64,000 nucleotides of DNA. Origin: Acinetobacter gerneri DSM 14967 = CIP 107464 = MTCC 9824. GTDB lineage: Bacteria > Pseudomonadota > Gammaproteobacteria > Pseudomonadales > Moraxellaceae. Shown piece after piece: positions 28,099-38,364 of this stretch; the stretch's first letter is position 1; each line of letters opens with the position of its first letter. The notes below the pieces were generated by a model. The model was not told the DNA's origin and did no database searches. It was given only the letters and a program-made list of their open reading frames with translations. The stretch is from contig NZ_KB849537.1 in the NCBI RefSeq assembly GCF_000368565.1, forward strand, positions 64,451-128,450. Reading direction: 5' to 3'. The translations under genes were made by a program, and so were the position numbers.

Positions 28099-29076
28099 AT
28101 GACCATCGACTTTAAGCAAGATATTTTAGCTCCTGTTGCCACAGAATTTGCTGCGATGGATAAACTTATCAATGAAGGGATTAGTTCCAAAGTTGCCTTA
28201 GTTATGGCAGTGAGTAAGCATGTCGTAGAAGCTGGCGGGAAACGTATGCGCCCGATCATGTGTCTGCTTGCTGCTCGTGCTTGCGGTGAAACCGATCTGG
28301 ATCAAGCTCAAAAATTGGCTGCGATCATCGAGATGTTACATACCGCCACTTTGGTTCATGACGATGTCGTTGATGAATCAGGTTTGCGCCGTGGTAAACC
28401 GACGGCAAATGCAACTTGGAACAACCAGACTGCCGTTTTAGTCGGTGACTTTTTGATTTCTCGTGCTTTTGACTTACTTGTTGATCTCAACAATATGGTT
28501 TTACTCAAAGATTTCTCTACAGGAACCTGCGAGATTGCTGAAGGTGAAGTATTGCAACTACAAGCACAGCACCAACCTGATACTGATGAAGCCACTTATC
28601 TAAGCATTATCCACGGTAAAACGTCTCGTTTATTTGAATTGGCGACTGAAGGCGCTGCGATTTTGGCTGGTAAAGAACAATATCGTGAACCATTGAGACT
28701 TTTTGCCGGTCATTTTGGTAATGCTTTCCAGATTATTGACGATATTTTGGACTACACATCTGATGCTGAAACATTAGGTAAAAATATTGGTGATGATTTG
28801 ATGGAAGGTAAACCGACTTTACCTTTAATCTCTGCTTTACAGAACACAACTGGTGAAGATCACGACATTATTCGTCGTAGTATTGCTACTGGTGGTGTGT
28901 CTGAACTTGATCGTGTCATTCAAATTGTTCAAAATTCTGGCGCTTTGGATTATTGCCGTCAACGTGCAACCGAAGAAACTGAAACTGCTCTCAAAGCCTT
29001 GTTCCAATTGCCAGAGAGCGAATATCGCCATGCCTTGTACAATCTTGCTCAAATGGCATTACATCGAATCCAATAA
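28099..29076 (+). CDS. ispB: Octaprenyl diphosphate synthase
   Basis: IspB builds the polyprenyl side chain of ubiquinone from isopentenyl diphosphate. The 325-residue enzyme has both aspartate-rich motifs, LVHDDVVDESGLRRGKPT (85-102) and FQIIDDILDYTSD (about 212-224), and the GGKRMRP substrate site (46-52). Adjacent and divergent to rplU-rpmA, the usual gammaproteobacterial order. Confidence 0.95.
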   Translation: MTIDFKQDILAPVATEFAAMDKLINEGISSKVALVMAVSKHVVEAGGKRMRPIMCLLAARACGETDLDQAQKLAAIIEMLHTATLVHDDVVDESGLRRGKPTANATWNNQTAVLVGDFLISRAFDLLVDLNNMVLLKDFSTGTCEIAEGEVLQLQAQHQPDTDEATYLSIIHGKTSRLFELATEGAAILAGKEQYREPLRLFAGHFGNAFQIIDDILDYTSDAETLGKNIGDDLMEGKPTLPLISALQNTTGEDHDIIRRSIATGGVSELDRVIQIVQNSGALDYCRQRATEETETALKALFQLPESEYRHALYNLAQMALHRIQ

Positions 29077-29093
29077 AAAGTCTAACATTGCTT

Positions 29094-31151
29094 ATGCATA
29101 TAAATTTCAATGATCTCTTTCTCAAAATGCAAGATCAGCTTGAATCCGTTCAAGCTGATCCAGATGCCAATATTATTATCGAGTTAATTAATAGAATAAG
29201 ACCAACAGACAGTAGAGATCACCATGAAATTCATGAGAAATTTCAAGCACTGATTCAAGCACTTCTGATTACACCCAACGCCATTTTTAGTTTTAATGGC
29301 TATATTCTCAAACTCATGAACCACTATAAGCAAGCCAATTTATATGCTGATAGTGGTATTTTGTCTTTGGATGGTTTTTGGAATCAGCTCGGTCAACGTA
29401 TCGGCGCGCATTTTTTGCCATTACTTCATGATGATTCAAAACTTGAATCACTGGTTGGACTCGCTTTTCATGATAAAAATGACCAGTATTGGTTAGAAAA
29501 TATCGAAAAGAGTGATTGGATCCAGCTTTTACAACTGCTTGATCAAAGTCGTAATTTTCAAGAAGCAAAATTGGGTATCAAACGCGAAATGATCAAAGCC
29601 ATTACGGTTTTGTCTTATCGTATTAGTGGTATTGGTCTTTATCCAGAATTTATCAATGCACAACCTGTTTTACAAGAATATGAATCCCCTTTTCTGGTTC
29701 AAAATCGTGAAATTGTAGAATTTATTGAACAATACAAAAAAATACATCGAGAAATAATTTCCCCTCATGAACAAGAAGCGATCGTCGATGCCGATCAAGC
29801 TTTGGTCATGATTGAACAATGTCGTGAATTGGTTTTAAAAACACGCCGAGCAGTCCGTCGTATTGGTGTCAGTCTAAGTTTAACTTATTTGCTTTCTTTA
29901 CTTGAACAATGTCTTGATCGTATCGAATTGTTGATCAATATCATGGTAGAAGAAAACCAAATCCGTTACCAATCAATCTCTGAATTGATCTGTGATTTGG
30001 TTGATGCACATTATAGTGAAAATAGTGTACGTGCATTGCTCAGCAATAATAGCGAACTTATCGCCTTACAAGTGACTGAAAATGCAAGTAAAACAGGCGA
30101 GCACTATGTAAGCACGGATAAGCAAGGCTTCTTTGGCATGTATAAAGCTGCTGCGGGAGCTGGTGTCATTATCGCCATCATGTCGAGCTTAAAAGTATTA
30201 GCTGGACGTTTGGTACTCGCGCCATTGATGCAGGCATTTTTGTACAGCATGAATTATTCTTTGGGTTTTATGCTGATCCATGTGTTGCACTTTACAGTTG
30301 CAACCAAACAACCAGCTATGACGGCGGCAGCACTTGCTTCAACTGTTCAGCATCAAAAGGGTTCTAAAAATGCCCAGATTGCTGAACTTGCCTCACTGAT
30401 TATCAATATTATTCGGACTCAGTTTATTGCGATTTTAGGGAATATTTCCATTGCTATTCCAACAGCAGCATTGATTACACTGCTCTGGCAATGGTTAATG
30501 AATGAGCCGCTATTAAGTCATGCCAAAGCCGATGCTCTGTTACATAGTCTCAATCCCTTTACATCTTTGGCTATTTTTCACGCAGCCATTGCAGGTGTCT
30601 GTCTATTTTTATCAGGTTTGATCGCTGGTTATTTCGACAATATGGCGGTTTATCGCAAAATAGGTCCTCGACTTAAAGCACATCCAAAATTGAAAATTTG
30701 GTTAGGACAAGACAAATTAAACAAATTTTCTAATTATATTGAACGTAATCTAGGCGCTCTCGCGGGTAATTTTCTCTTTGGTATCATGTTAGGTAGCATG
30801 GGAACGCTTGGGTTTATCCTTGGCTTGCCAATTGATATTCGTCATATTGCCTTTGCATCAGCGAACTTTATGCAAGGTCTGATCTGTATGAATGGTACAC
30901 CTGACTTTGGCATCATTTTTGTATCTTTTTTAGGCGTCTTACTGATTGGTTTGACCAACTTATTTGTAAGTTTTACGCTTACTGTAATCGTAGCCTTACG
31001 TGCGAGACGCGTACGTTTTGAACAATGGAAACCTTTGGCTAAGCTTGTTCTTACTCATTTTGTCACCCGTCCAATAGATTTTTTCTGGCCGCCTAAACAG
31101 CCTGTGGAAATTGATGAAGATCATATTCTTGCGCATAAAGTGAAGAAATAG
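29094..31151 (+). CDS. Membrane protein annotated as site-specific recombinase (COG4389)
   Basis: This 685-residue protein has a soluble helical N-terminal half and about seven membrane segments in the C-terminal half (from about residue 345), with FGIMLGSMGTLGFILGLPIDIRHIAFASAN the most conserved part. The family is called site-specific recombinase (Gcr-like, COG4389), yet the membrane segments and lack of tyrosine- or serine-recombinase motifs make that name doubtful. A membrane role is more likely. The start is ATG 29094, 18 bases after ispB, so likely co-transcribed. Confidence 0.75.
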   Translation: MHINFNDLFLKMQDQLESVQADPDANIIIELINRIRPTDSRDHHEIHEKFQALIQALLITPNAIFSFNGYILKLMNHYKQANLYADSGILSLDGFWNQLGQRIGAHFLPLLHDDSKLESLVGLAFHDKNDQYWLENIEKSDWIQLLQLLDQSRNFQEAKLGIKREMIKAITVLSYRISGIGLYPEFINAQPVLQEYESPFLVQNREIVEFIEQYKKIHREIISPHEQEAIVDADQALVMIEQCRELVLKTRRAVRRIGVSLSLTYLLSLLEQCLDRIELLINIMVEENQIRYQSISELICDLVDAHYSENSVRALLSNNSELIALQVTENASKTGEHYVSTDKQGFFGMYKAAAGAGVIIAIMSSLKVLAGRLVLAPLMQAFLYSMNYSLGFMLIHVLHFTVATKQPAMTAAALASTVQHQKGSKNAQIAELASLIINIIRTQFIAILGNISIAIPTAALITLLWQWLMNEPLLSHAKADALLHSLNPFTSLAIFHAAIAGVCLFLSGLIAGYFDNMAVYRKIGPRLKAHPKLKIWLGQDKLNKFSNYIERNLGALAGNFLFGIMLGSMGTLGFILGLPIDIRHIAFASANFMQGLICMNGTPDFGIIFVSFLGVLLIGLTNLFVSFTLTVIVALRARRVRFEQWKPLAKLVLTHFVTRPIDFFWPPKQPVEIDEDHILAHKVKK

Positions 31152-31236
31152 TCAATTTTGTTATCTTTTGTGCGAAGAATATACATTTTGCCAAAATATA
31201 TTAATATTAAACGTACATTTATACGTGACTTGAAAA

Positions 31237-31260
31237 AAAGTGTACTGACAAGTACACTTT
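31237..31260. promoter_or_regulatory. Palindrome upstream of the PAP2-adeIJK cluster (operator-like)
   Basis: AAAGTGTACT and AGTACACTTT form a perfect 10-bp inverted repeat with a 4-base centre, 50 bases before the PAP2 gene that leads into adeIJK. A second short repeat ACGTA/TACGT lies at 31211-31226. In A. baumannii adeIJK is repressed by the TetR-type AdeN; this could be such a site. It could instead terminate the upstream gene, though its T run is only three bases. Confidence 0.5.
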
Positions 31261-31309
31261 AGCACAGAATTTAATCCAGTTTAGCGAGATTAATGACAAG
31301 GTCATCCCT

Positions 31310-31921
31310 ATGCCGTATGTTCTCATACTCTTAGGCTGTATTGGACTCGGGTTAAGTTGTTTTGGCTTGCTCAATCCTTGGATGCATAGATTTGATATTT
31401 TCTCGGTCACGTGGCTCAGTGCTCATCGACTAGAAATTTTAGATCCAATCGCATTAAGCCTGTCCACTGTTGGAGGATTACCCGCAACGTTAATGATCAT
31501 AGCGTTATGGTGTATTTACCAAGCTTGGTATAAAAGATATTTAAATATTGCGTTTATTTGCAGTGGTATTTTAGGAAGTGCGAGTGTGGGTTGGGCGCTG
31601 AAGTATTTGATTGATCGTCCACGCCCTGATATTCAATATCAGATGGTGCACGTTTATGGTGCATCATTTCCTAGTGCTCACAGTATCTATGCAATGGCAT
31701 TGGCATGTTTAGTCATGTTTATTTTTTATAAACATTCTTACGCTAAATTGATTATGTCTCTAGCTTGTTTATGGTGGCTGTGTATGGGATTTTCAAGAGT
31801 TTATCTTGGTGCTCATTTTCCTACTGATGTACTGGCTGGATGGAGTATTGGCCTTATTTGGATCGCGATTTTAAAGATTTGGATATCGCATAGTGAGTTT
31901 GGCAAAACAAAATATTTTTAG
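31310..31921 (+). CDS. PAP2-family phosphatase, membrane-bound
   Basis: This 203-residue membrane protein has the three acid-phosphatase motifs KYLIDRPRPD (KxxxxxxRP), PSAHS, and SRVYLGAHFPTDVLAGW (SRxxxxxHxxxD). It dephosphorylates lipid phosphates such as undecaprenyl diphosphate or phosphatidic acid. It ends 25 bases before adeI on the same strand, so co-transcription with the efflux operon is plausible. Confidence 0.9.
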   Translation: MPYVLILLGCIGLGLSCFGLLNPWMHRFDIFSVTWLSAHRLEILDPIALSLSTVGGLPATLMIIALWCIYQAWYKRYLNIAFICSGILGSASVGWALKYLIDRPRPDIQYQMVHVYGASFPSAHSIYAMALACLVMFIFYKHSYAKLIMSLACLWWLCMGFSRVYLGAHFPTDVLAGWSIGLIWIAILKIWISHSEFGKTKYF

Positions 31922-31946
31922 ATAAAAATCTAAACGAGGTGGAATA

Positions 31947-33215
31947 ATGATGTCGGCAAAGCTCTGGGCACCAGCCCTTACTGCTTGCACATTAGCAACA
32001 AGTATCGCACTTGTTGGTTGTAGCAAAGATCCTAAAGCAGGGCAAGACGCAGCTGCTCAGCAAAAAATGCCTCCAACAGAAGTTGGGGTCATTGTTGCGC
32101 AACCACAAAGTGTTGAACAGTCTGTTGAACTCTCAGGTAGAACCACAGCTTATCAAATTTCAGAAGTACGCCCTCAAACCAATGGTGTAATTTTGAAACG
32201 TTTATTTGCTGAAGGGAGTTATGTTCGCGAAGGTCAGGCTCTATATGAGATTGACTCTAGAACCAACAATGCGAACTTGGACAGTGCTAAAGCAGATTTA
32301 CTTAATCAACAAGCAAATTTGAATGCGCTTCGTGTAAAAACTAATCGTTATCGTCAATTGATTGGCATCAACGCAGTGTCTAAGCAAGAGTACGATGACC
32401 TAGTAGCCCAAGTTAAACAGGGTGAAGCAAGTGTTGCTGCTGCTCAAGCTGCTGTTAAAAATGCACAAATCAACTTAGGTTATTCTACTGTTCGTTCTCC
32501 AATTTCTGGTCAATCAGGTCGTTCAAACTTCACTGCTGGTGCTTTAGTTACCGCTAGTCAAGCTGATCCATTGGTAACAGTTCAACAATTAGATCCAATT
32601 TACGTTGATATCAATCAATCAAGCTCTGAATTGCTTCGTTTACGTCAACAATTGAGTAAAGGTAGCATTGACCGTAGTAACAATACTAAAGTTCGCTTAA
32701 AACTTGATGATGGTAGTTATTATCCAATCGAAGGTAATCTTGCATTTTCTGATGCAAGCGTAAACCAAGATACAGGTACCATCACTGTTCGTGCCGTTTT
32801 TGCTAACCCGAACCACTTATTACTTCCGGGTATGTATGCAACTGCTCAGATTGTGCAAGGTGTGATTCCAAGTGCGTATTTAATTCCTCAAATCGCTGTG
32901 ACACGTACTCCTACTGGTCAAGCATCTGTATTTGTAGTGAATGCTAAAGGTATTTTGGAAACGCGTTTGATTGAAACCTCTGGTACTCAAGGTCAAAACT
33001 GGATCGTAACCAAAGGCTTAAATCCGGGTGATAAGATCGTTGTTGATGGCGTTGCTAAGGTTAAAGAAGGTCAGCAAGTTAATGCTAAACCTTATCAACC
33101 AAAAGCTGAAGCACCTCAGGGCACTAACCCTGCGGCAGCTCAACAAAAAAATGCGGCTCAACCTGCAGAAAATGCAAAACCACAAACTGAACAAAAAGCT
33201 ACTTCACATGCATAA
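31947..33215 (+). CDS. adeI: AdeI, periplasmic adaptor of the AdeIJK RND efflux pump
   Basis: AdeI links the inner-membrane pump AdeJ to the outer-membrane channel AdeK. The 422-residue protein is a lipoprotein (ATSIALVGC lipobox, near residue 25) with barrel-sandwich halves PQTNGVILKRLFAEGSYVREGQAL and YSTVRSPISGQSGRS around a coiled hairpin (about residues 110-175). A low-complexity alanine/glutamine tail ends the protein. It closely resembles AdeI of A. baumannii. First gene of adeIJK, after a PAP2 gene. Confidence 0.95.
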   Translation: MMSAKLWAPALTACTLATSIALVGCSKDPKAGQDAAAQQKMPPTEVGVIVAQPQSVEQSVELSGRTTAYQISEVRPQTNGVILKRLFAEGSYVREGQALYEIDSRTNNANLDSAKADLLNQQANLNALRVKTNRYRQLIGINAVSKQEYDDLVAQVKQGEASVAAAQAAVKNAQINLGYSTVRSPISGQSGRSNFTAGALVTASQADPLVTVQQLDPIYVDINQSSSELLRLRQQLSKGSIDRSNNTKVRLKLDDGSYYPIEGNLAFSDASVNQDTGTITVRAVFANPNHLLLPGMYATAQIVQGVIPSAYLIPQIAVTRTPTGQASVFVVNAKGILETRLIETSGTQGQNWIVTKGLNPGDKIVVDGVAKVKEGQQVNAKPYQPKAEAPQGTNPAAAQQKNAAQPAENAKPQTEQKATSHA

Positions 33216-33227
33216 GGGGTAGACTGA

Positions 33228-36200
33228 ATGGCTCAATTTTTTATTCATCGCCCCATTTTTGCGTGGGTGATTGCATTAGTTATTATGTTAGCGGGGATTA
33301 TCTCACTAACAAACATGCCTATTGCTCAATTCCCGACAATTGCACCGCCGAAGATCTCAATTACTGCGAACTATCCGGGTGCATCTGCTGATACTGTTGA
33401 AAATACAGTAACTCAGGTCATAGAACAGCAAATGAACGGTCTAGATGGTTTGCGTTATATTAGCTCGCAAAGCTCTGCAAACGGTCAAGCATCTATTGCT
33501 GTGAACTTTAACCAAGGTGTAGATGCCAACATTGCGCAAGTACAAGTTCAAAACAAACTTCAAACTGCAATGGCTTCTTTGCCAAATGATGTACAGCGTC
33601 AAGGTGTAACCATCCAAAAATCGGGTGCCAGCTTCTTACAAGTTGTAGCATTCTATTCACCAGATGGTTCACTTGATAAAAATGACATTACAGATTATGT
33701 AAATGCCAACATCAAAGATCCGCTTAGCCGTGTTGCAGGTGTAGGTGAAGTACAAGTATTTGGTGGTCAATATGCCATGCGTATCTGGCTTGATCCTGCC
33801 AAGTTAAATACTTATCAACTCACCCCTGCCGACGTTTCAAGTGCAATCTCAGCACAAAATGCTCAGGTTGCTGTCGGTCAATTAGGTGGTGCGCCTTCTA
33901 CCCAAGGTCAAGTCATCAATGCGACTGTAAATGCGCAAAGCTTGTTGCAAAAACCAGAACAGTTTGAAAATATTTTCCTTAAAAATTCAACTGATGGCGC
34001 ACAAGTTCGCATCCGTGATGTCGCTCGTGTTGAATTGGGTTCAGACAACTATCAGTTTGACTCTAAATATAATGGCCATCCTGCTGGTGGTATTGCAATT
34101 CGTCTATCTACAGGTGCTAACGCCTTAGATACTGCGAAAAATGTAGAAGCTGCTTTAGAAAAACTTCGTCCAACTTACCCAGCTGGTTTGAAAGATAAAG
34201 TTGCTTTCGATAGTACGCCGTTCGTTAAAATTTCAATCGAAAACGTAATTCATACGCTTGTTGAAGCGATTATTCTCGTATTCTTTGTAATGTTCCTGTT
34301 CTTACAGAACTGGCGTGCGACTATTATTCCAACATTAGCTGTACCTGTGGTTGTACTCGGTACATTTGCCGTGATCAATCTCTTTGGATTCTCGATCAAC
34401 ACCTTAACCATGTTTGCGATGGTTCTGGCGATTGGTCTTCTGGTCGATGATGCAATCGTCGTCGTGGAAAACGTCGAACGTATCATGCAAGAAGAGCACA
34501 GTGATCCTGTTAAGGCAACCGAAGACTCCATGCATCAAATTACGGGTGCTTTGGTGGGTATGACCAGTGTATTGACTGCGGTATTCGTACCAATGGCTTT
34601 CTTTGGTGGTACTACTGGGGTTATTTATCGTCAGTTCTCGGTTACTCTTGTAACTGCAATGATTTTATCATTGATCGTAGCAATGACATTTACCCCAGCG
34701 CTTTGTGCAACGATCTTGAAACAACATGATCCAAACAAAACTCCTAGCAATAACATCTTTGCACGTTTCTTTAGATGGTTTAACGATAAGTTTGAAAAAA
34801 CCTCGGTCAAATATCAAAACGGTGTAAACCGCATGACCCACAATAAGTTTTTCTCTGGAATTCTTTATGTGGTTGTTATTGCAGGCTTCCTAGGCGTTTT
34901 AAAATTGATGCCTACATCGTTCTTACCTGACGAAGACCAAGGTGTACTCTTTACCTTAGTTCAGTTACCACCGAATGCCTCACTCGAACGAACCAACCAA
35001 ACCATGGATTCAATCGATAAGTATTTTAGAGGTAAGGAAAAAGATACTGTTGAGGGCGTATTTACAGTTTCAGGCTTCTCATTTACAGGTATGGGTCAAA
35101 ACCAAGGTCTTGCCTTTATCAACTTGAAAGACTGGAAAGATCGTAAAACAGCAGAATCTAAAATTGGTTCAATTGTTCAACGAGCAATGGCGCTAAATGT
35201 AATGGTTAAAGATGCTGCTATGATTTATCCATTACAGCTTCCTGCAATGCCTGAACTTGGTGTCAGCCAAGGGTTTGACTTCATGTTGAAAGATGCTGAT
35301 GGTCAAGGTCATGAAAAGCTTCTTGCTGCACGTAATGCTATCTTAGGTATGGCTTCTAAAGACAAACGTCTTGCAGCAGTTCGTCCAAATGGTATGGAAG
35401 ATACTCCGCAATACAAAATCTCAATTGACCAAGCTGCGGCTGGTGCAATGGGTGTGAGTCTTGCTGATATCAATACAACCATGAGTGTTGCTTGGGGTGG
35501 TTCATATGTAAATGACTTTATTGACCGCGGTCGTATTAAGAAAGTTTATTTACAAGGTGAATCAAACTCACGCATGATGCCTGAAGATTTAAGTAAGTGG
35601 TATGTACGTAACAAGCAAGGTACGATGGTTCCATTCTCTACATTTGCAACTGGTCAATGGGCTTACGGTTCACCTCGTCTAGAACGCTATAACGGCGTTT
35701 CTTCAATAAACATCCAAGGTTCTACAGGACAAGGTGCAAGTTCTGGTGATGCAATGCTTGCAATGGAAGAGATTATGCAAAAACTTCCATCTATGGGCTT
35801 ACCAGGCTTTAGCTATGAATGGACTGGATTATCATTAGAAGAACGTGAAGCTGGTGAACAAGGTGCTGCAATTTACCTTATGTCATTACTTATCGTATTC
35901 CTATGTTTGGCAGCACTTTATGAAAGCTGGTCTATCCCTGTATCTGTAATGTTGGTTGTACCATTAGGTCTACTCGGTGCGGTATCATTAACTTATCTCA
36001 GTATGATACTCTTAAAAAATCCGAACCTTTCTAATAACATTTACTTTAAGGTGGCAATGATTGCGGTGATTGGTTTGTCCGCGAAAAATGCGATCTTGAT
36101 TGTAGAGTTTGCGAAAGAGCTTCAGGAAAAAGGTGAAGAACTGTTTGAAGCTACAATGCATGCCGCTAAAATGCGTTTACGTCCAATTGTGATGACAACA

Positions 36201-36407
36201 CTTGCATTTGGTCTAGGTGTATTACCAATGGCAATCTCAAATGGTGCTGGTGCTGGTAGCCAGAACTCAGTGGGTATTGGTGTTATCGGTGGGGTATTAA
36301 CTTCAACATTCTTAGGGATCTTCTTTATTCCAGTGTTCTTCGTATGGATTCGTAGTATCTTTAAATACAAACCTAAGAATACAAATAATCAGGAGCAAAC
36401 ATCGTGA
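33228..36407 (+). CDS. adeJ: AdeJ, RND-family multidrug efflux transporter
   Basis: AdeJ is the proton-driven inner-membrane pump of AdeIJK, which exports beta-lactams, chloramphenicol, tetracyclines, quinolones, dyes and more. The 1059-residue protein begins MAQFFIHRPIFAWVIALV and carries the proton-relay aspartates in the fourth membrane segment (IGLLVDDAIVVVENVERIM, about residues 405-415). Two large periplasmic loops follow segments 1 and 7. It matches A. baumannii AdeJ throughout. It overlaps adeK by a base at TGATG, consistent with coupled translation. Confidence 0.97.
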   Translation: MAQFFIHRPIFAWVIALVIMLAGIISLTNMPIAQFPTIAPPKISITANYPGASADTVENTVTQVIEQQMNGLDGLRYISSQSSANGQASIAVNFNQGVDANIAQVQVQNKLQTAMASLPNDVQRQGVTIQKSGASFLQVVAFYSPDGSLDKNDITDYVNANIKDPLSRVAGVGEVQVFGGQYAMRIWLDPAKLNTYQLTPADVSSAISAQNAQVAVGQLGGAPSTQGQVINATVNAQSLLQKPEQFENIFLKNSTDGAQVRIRDVARVELGSDNYQFDSKYNGHPAGGIAIRLSTGANALDTAKNVEAALEKLRPTYPAGLKDKVAFDSTPFVKISIENVIHTLVEAIILVFFVMFLFLQNWRATIIPTLAVPVVVLGTFAVINLFGFSINTLTMFAMVLAIGLLVDDAIVVVENVERIMQEEHSDPVKATEDSMHQITGALVGMTSVLTAVFVPMAFFGGTTGVIYRQFSVTLVTAMILSLIVAMTFTPALCATILKQHDPNKTPSNNIFARFFRWFNDKFEKTSVKYQNGVNRMTHNKFFSGILYVVVIAGFLGVLKLMPTSFLPDEDQGVLFTLVQLPPNASLERTNQTMDSIDKYFRGKEKDTVEGVFTVSGFSFTGMGQNQGLAFINLKDWKDRKTAESKIGSIVQRAMALNVMVKDAAMIYPLQLPAMPELGVSQGFDFMLKDADGQGHEKLLAARNAILGMASKDKRLAAVRPNGMEDTPQYKISIDQAAAGAMGVSLADINTTMSVAWGGSYVNDFIDRGRIKKVYLQGESNSRMMPEDLSKWYVRNKQGTMVPFSTFATGQWAYGSPRLERYNGVSSINIQGSTGQGASSGDAMLAMEEIMQKLPSMGLPGFSYEWTGLSLEEREAGEQGAAIYLMSLLIVFLCLAALYESWSIPVSVMLVVPLGLLGAVSLTYLSMILLKNPNLSNNIYFKVAMIAVIGLSAKNAILIVEFAKELQEKGEELFEATMHAAKMRLRPIVMTTLAFGLGVLPMAISNGAGAGSQNSVGIGVIGGVLTSTFLGIFFIPVFFVWIRSIFKYKPKNTNNQEQTS

Positions 36408-37894
36408 TGCAAAATTTATGGTCTATTACAGGTCGTAGCATTGCGGTATCTGCACTTGCGCTTGCTTTGGCTGCCTGCCAAAGCATGCGTGGGCCAGAAC
36501 CGGTTGTAAAAGCTGACATTCCAACGAGCTATACGGCGAACGCTTCTGGAACATCTATTGCTGAAGAAGGTTATAAAAACTTCTTCTCTGATCCGCGACT
36601 TTTACAAGTTATTGATCTTTCATTAGAAAATAACCGTGATTTACGTGTCGCTGCTTTAAATATCCAAAAAGCTCAGCAACAATACCAAATTACTGAAAAT
36701 AATCAGTTACCTACGATTGGTGCGAGTGGTAGTGTGCTTCGTCAAGTAAGCCCAACGACTAATCCAAACAATCCATATTCAACTTATCAAGTTGGTCTAG
36801 GCGTAACGGCTTATGAGTTGGATTTTTGGGGTCGTGTACGCAGCTTAAAAGACAATGCATTAGACACCTATTTAGCGACTCAAGCTTCACGTGACTCAAC
36901 TCAAATCAGTTTGGTTGGTCAAGTGACAGAAGCTTGGTTAAATTATGCTTTTGCAAGCTCTCAACTTAGACTTGCAGATCAAACGCTGAAATCACAACTT
37001 GATGCCTACAGCCTCAACAAAAAACGTTTTGATGTGGGTATTGATAATGAATTGACAGTACGCCAAGCACAGATTTCTGTAGAAACAGCTCGTAATGATG
37101 TAGCGAACTACAAAACTCAAGTTGCTCAAGCACAAAACTTGCTCAATTTACTTGTGGGTCAACCTGTTCCAGAAAACTTATTGCCGAAACAACGTGTAAC
37201 ACGCATTACCAATCAATCAACTTTAAGCGCAGGCTTACCAAGTGATTTATTGAATAATCGTCCAGACGTTAAAACTGCGGAATATCAACTTTCTGCTGCG
37301 GGTGCAAACATCGGTGCTGCTAAAGCTCAACTGTTCCCGACCATCAGCTTGACTGGTAATCTAGGTTATGCATCACGTGATTTAAGCGATTTGTTTAAAT
37401 CAGGTTCGTTCTTGTGGTCTGTTGGTCCAAGTCTAGATGTGCCTATTTTTGACTGGGGTACTCGTCGTGCCAATGTGAAGATTTCTGAAACTGATCAGAA
37501 AATCGCACTTGCTAACTACGAAAAATCTATCCAGTCAGCATTCCGTGATGTAAATGATGCATTAGCAACACGTAATAATATTGGTGATCGTCTGTCTGCA
37601 CAACGTCGTCTAGTTGATGCAACTAATACAGCTTACAAACTTTCAAATGCCCGTTTCCGTGCAGGTATTGATAACTACTTATCTGTACTCGATGCACAGC
37701 GTTCTTCTTATTCAGCAGAACAAGGTTTGTTATTGCTTGAACAAGCAGATTTGAACAACCAAGTTGAATTGTATAAAGCACTTGGTGGCGGTGTAAAAGT
37801 GAATACTTCTGACAACCATGTCTACCCTGCTTCTACTGAAGACGTGAAGTTCCACGGTGGTCAAAGTTCACAACAACGTGCGCAAAATCAATAA
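36407..37894 (+). CDS. adeK: AdeK, outer-membrane channel of AdeIJK
   Basis: AdeK is the TolC-like channel of the pump. The ~495-residue lipoprotein (ALAACQSM lipobox) has the two repeated OEP domains with QYQITENNQLPTIGASGS and YELDFWGRVRSL, and LPSDLLNNRPDVKTAE between them. Start ATG 36407 overlaps the adeJ stop codon (TGATG); a GTG at 36404 would add one residue. A strong terminator ends the operon. Confidence 0.96.
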   Translation: MQNLWSITGRSIAVSALALALAACQSMRGPEPVVKADIPTSYTANASGTSIAEEGYKNFFSDPRLLQVIDLSLENNRDLRVAALNIQKAQQQYQITENNQLPTIGASGSVLRQVSPTTNPNNPYSTYQVGLGVTAYELDFWGRVRSLKDNALDTYLATQASRDSTQISLVGQVTEAWLNYAFASSQLRLADQTLKSQLDAYSLNKKRFDVGIDNELTVRQAQISVETARNDVANYKTQVAQAQNLLNLLVGQPVPENLLPKQRVTRITNQSTLSAGLPSDLLNNRPDVKTAEYQLSAAGANIGAAKAQLFPTISLTGNLGYASRDLSDLFKSGSFLWSVGPSLDVPIFDWGTRRANVKISETDQKIALANYEKSIQSAFRDVNDALATRNNIGDRLSAQRRLVDATNTAYKLSNARFRAGIDNYLSVLDAQRSSYSAEQGLLLLEQADLNNQVELYKALGGGVKVNTSDNHVYPASTEDVKFHGGQSSQQRAQNQ

Positions 37895-37916
37895 ACCGAT
37901 CTTGTATACGTAGATA

Positions 37917-37942
37917 AAAAACCCGCTTCGGCGGGTTTTTTT
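37917..37942 (+). terminator. Terminator of adeIJK
   Basis: A tight GC-rich hairpin (AAAACCCGC-TTCG-GCGGGTTTT) with a T run lies 23 bases after adeK. Confidence 0.95.
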
Positions 37943-38025
37943 ACGACCGAATAAAACAAACAAATTGCTTTCTTTGGCTTTTTTTCATATTGTTAATCGC
38001 ATAACAACAACACATAGACATCAGA

Positions 38026-38346
38026 ATGCAACTCAGTAATCTCGAATCAATGCCGGGTCACCGCATAATCCAACAATTTGGTCTCGTTTCAGGAAACACC
38101 GTACAAAGTAAAGATTTTATCCAAGATGCTTTTGCTGGACTGAAAAATATTATTGGTGGTGAACTCACCGAATACACTGAACTTTTAGAAGAAGCACGCA
38201 ATGAAGCTATGCAACGCATGATAAAAAAAGCAGCAGAACTCGGTGCAAATGCAATCGTTGGCATCCGTTTTTCAACCGCAAATATTGTGGCTCAAGCCTC
38301 AGAGATATTGGTTTATGGTACAGCTGTAAAGGTAGAAGAAATTTAG
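38026..38346 (+). CDS. YbjQ-family (UPF0145) protein
   Basis: This 106-residue protein has the YbjQ features GHRIIQQFGLVSGNTV, the central LEEARNEAMQRMIKKAAELGANAIVGIRF, and a final strand LVYGTAVKV. The family is sometimes called heavy-metal-binding on structural grounds; role unknown. A second YbjQ-like gene follows 18 bases later. Confidence 0.88.
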   Translation: MQLSNLESMPGHRIIQQFGLVSGNTVQSKDFIQDAFAGLKNIIGGELTEYTELLEEARNEAMQRMIKKAAELGANAIVGIRFSTANIVAQASEILVYGTAVKVEEI

Positions 38347-38364
38347 GAATAAAATAAAAATACT

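Noticed and set aside
29094..31151. True site-specific recombinase
   Set aside because: The protein has seven or so membrane segments and no recombinase motifs; only the family name suggests recombination.
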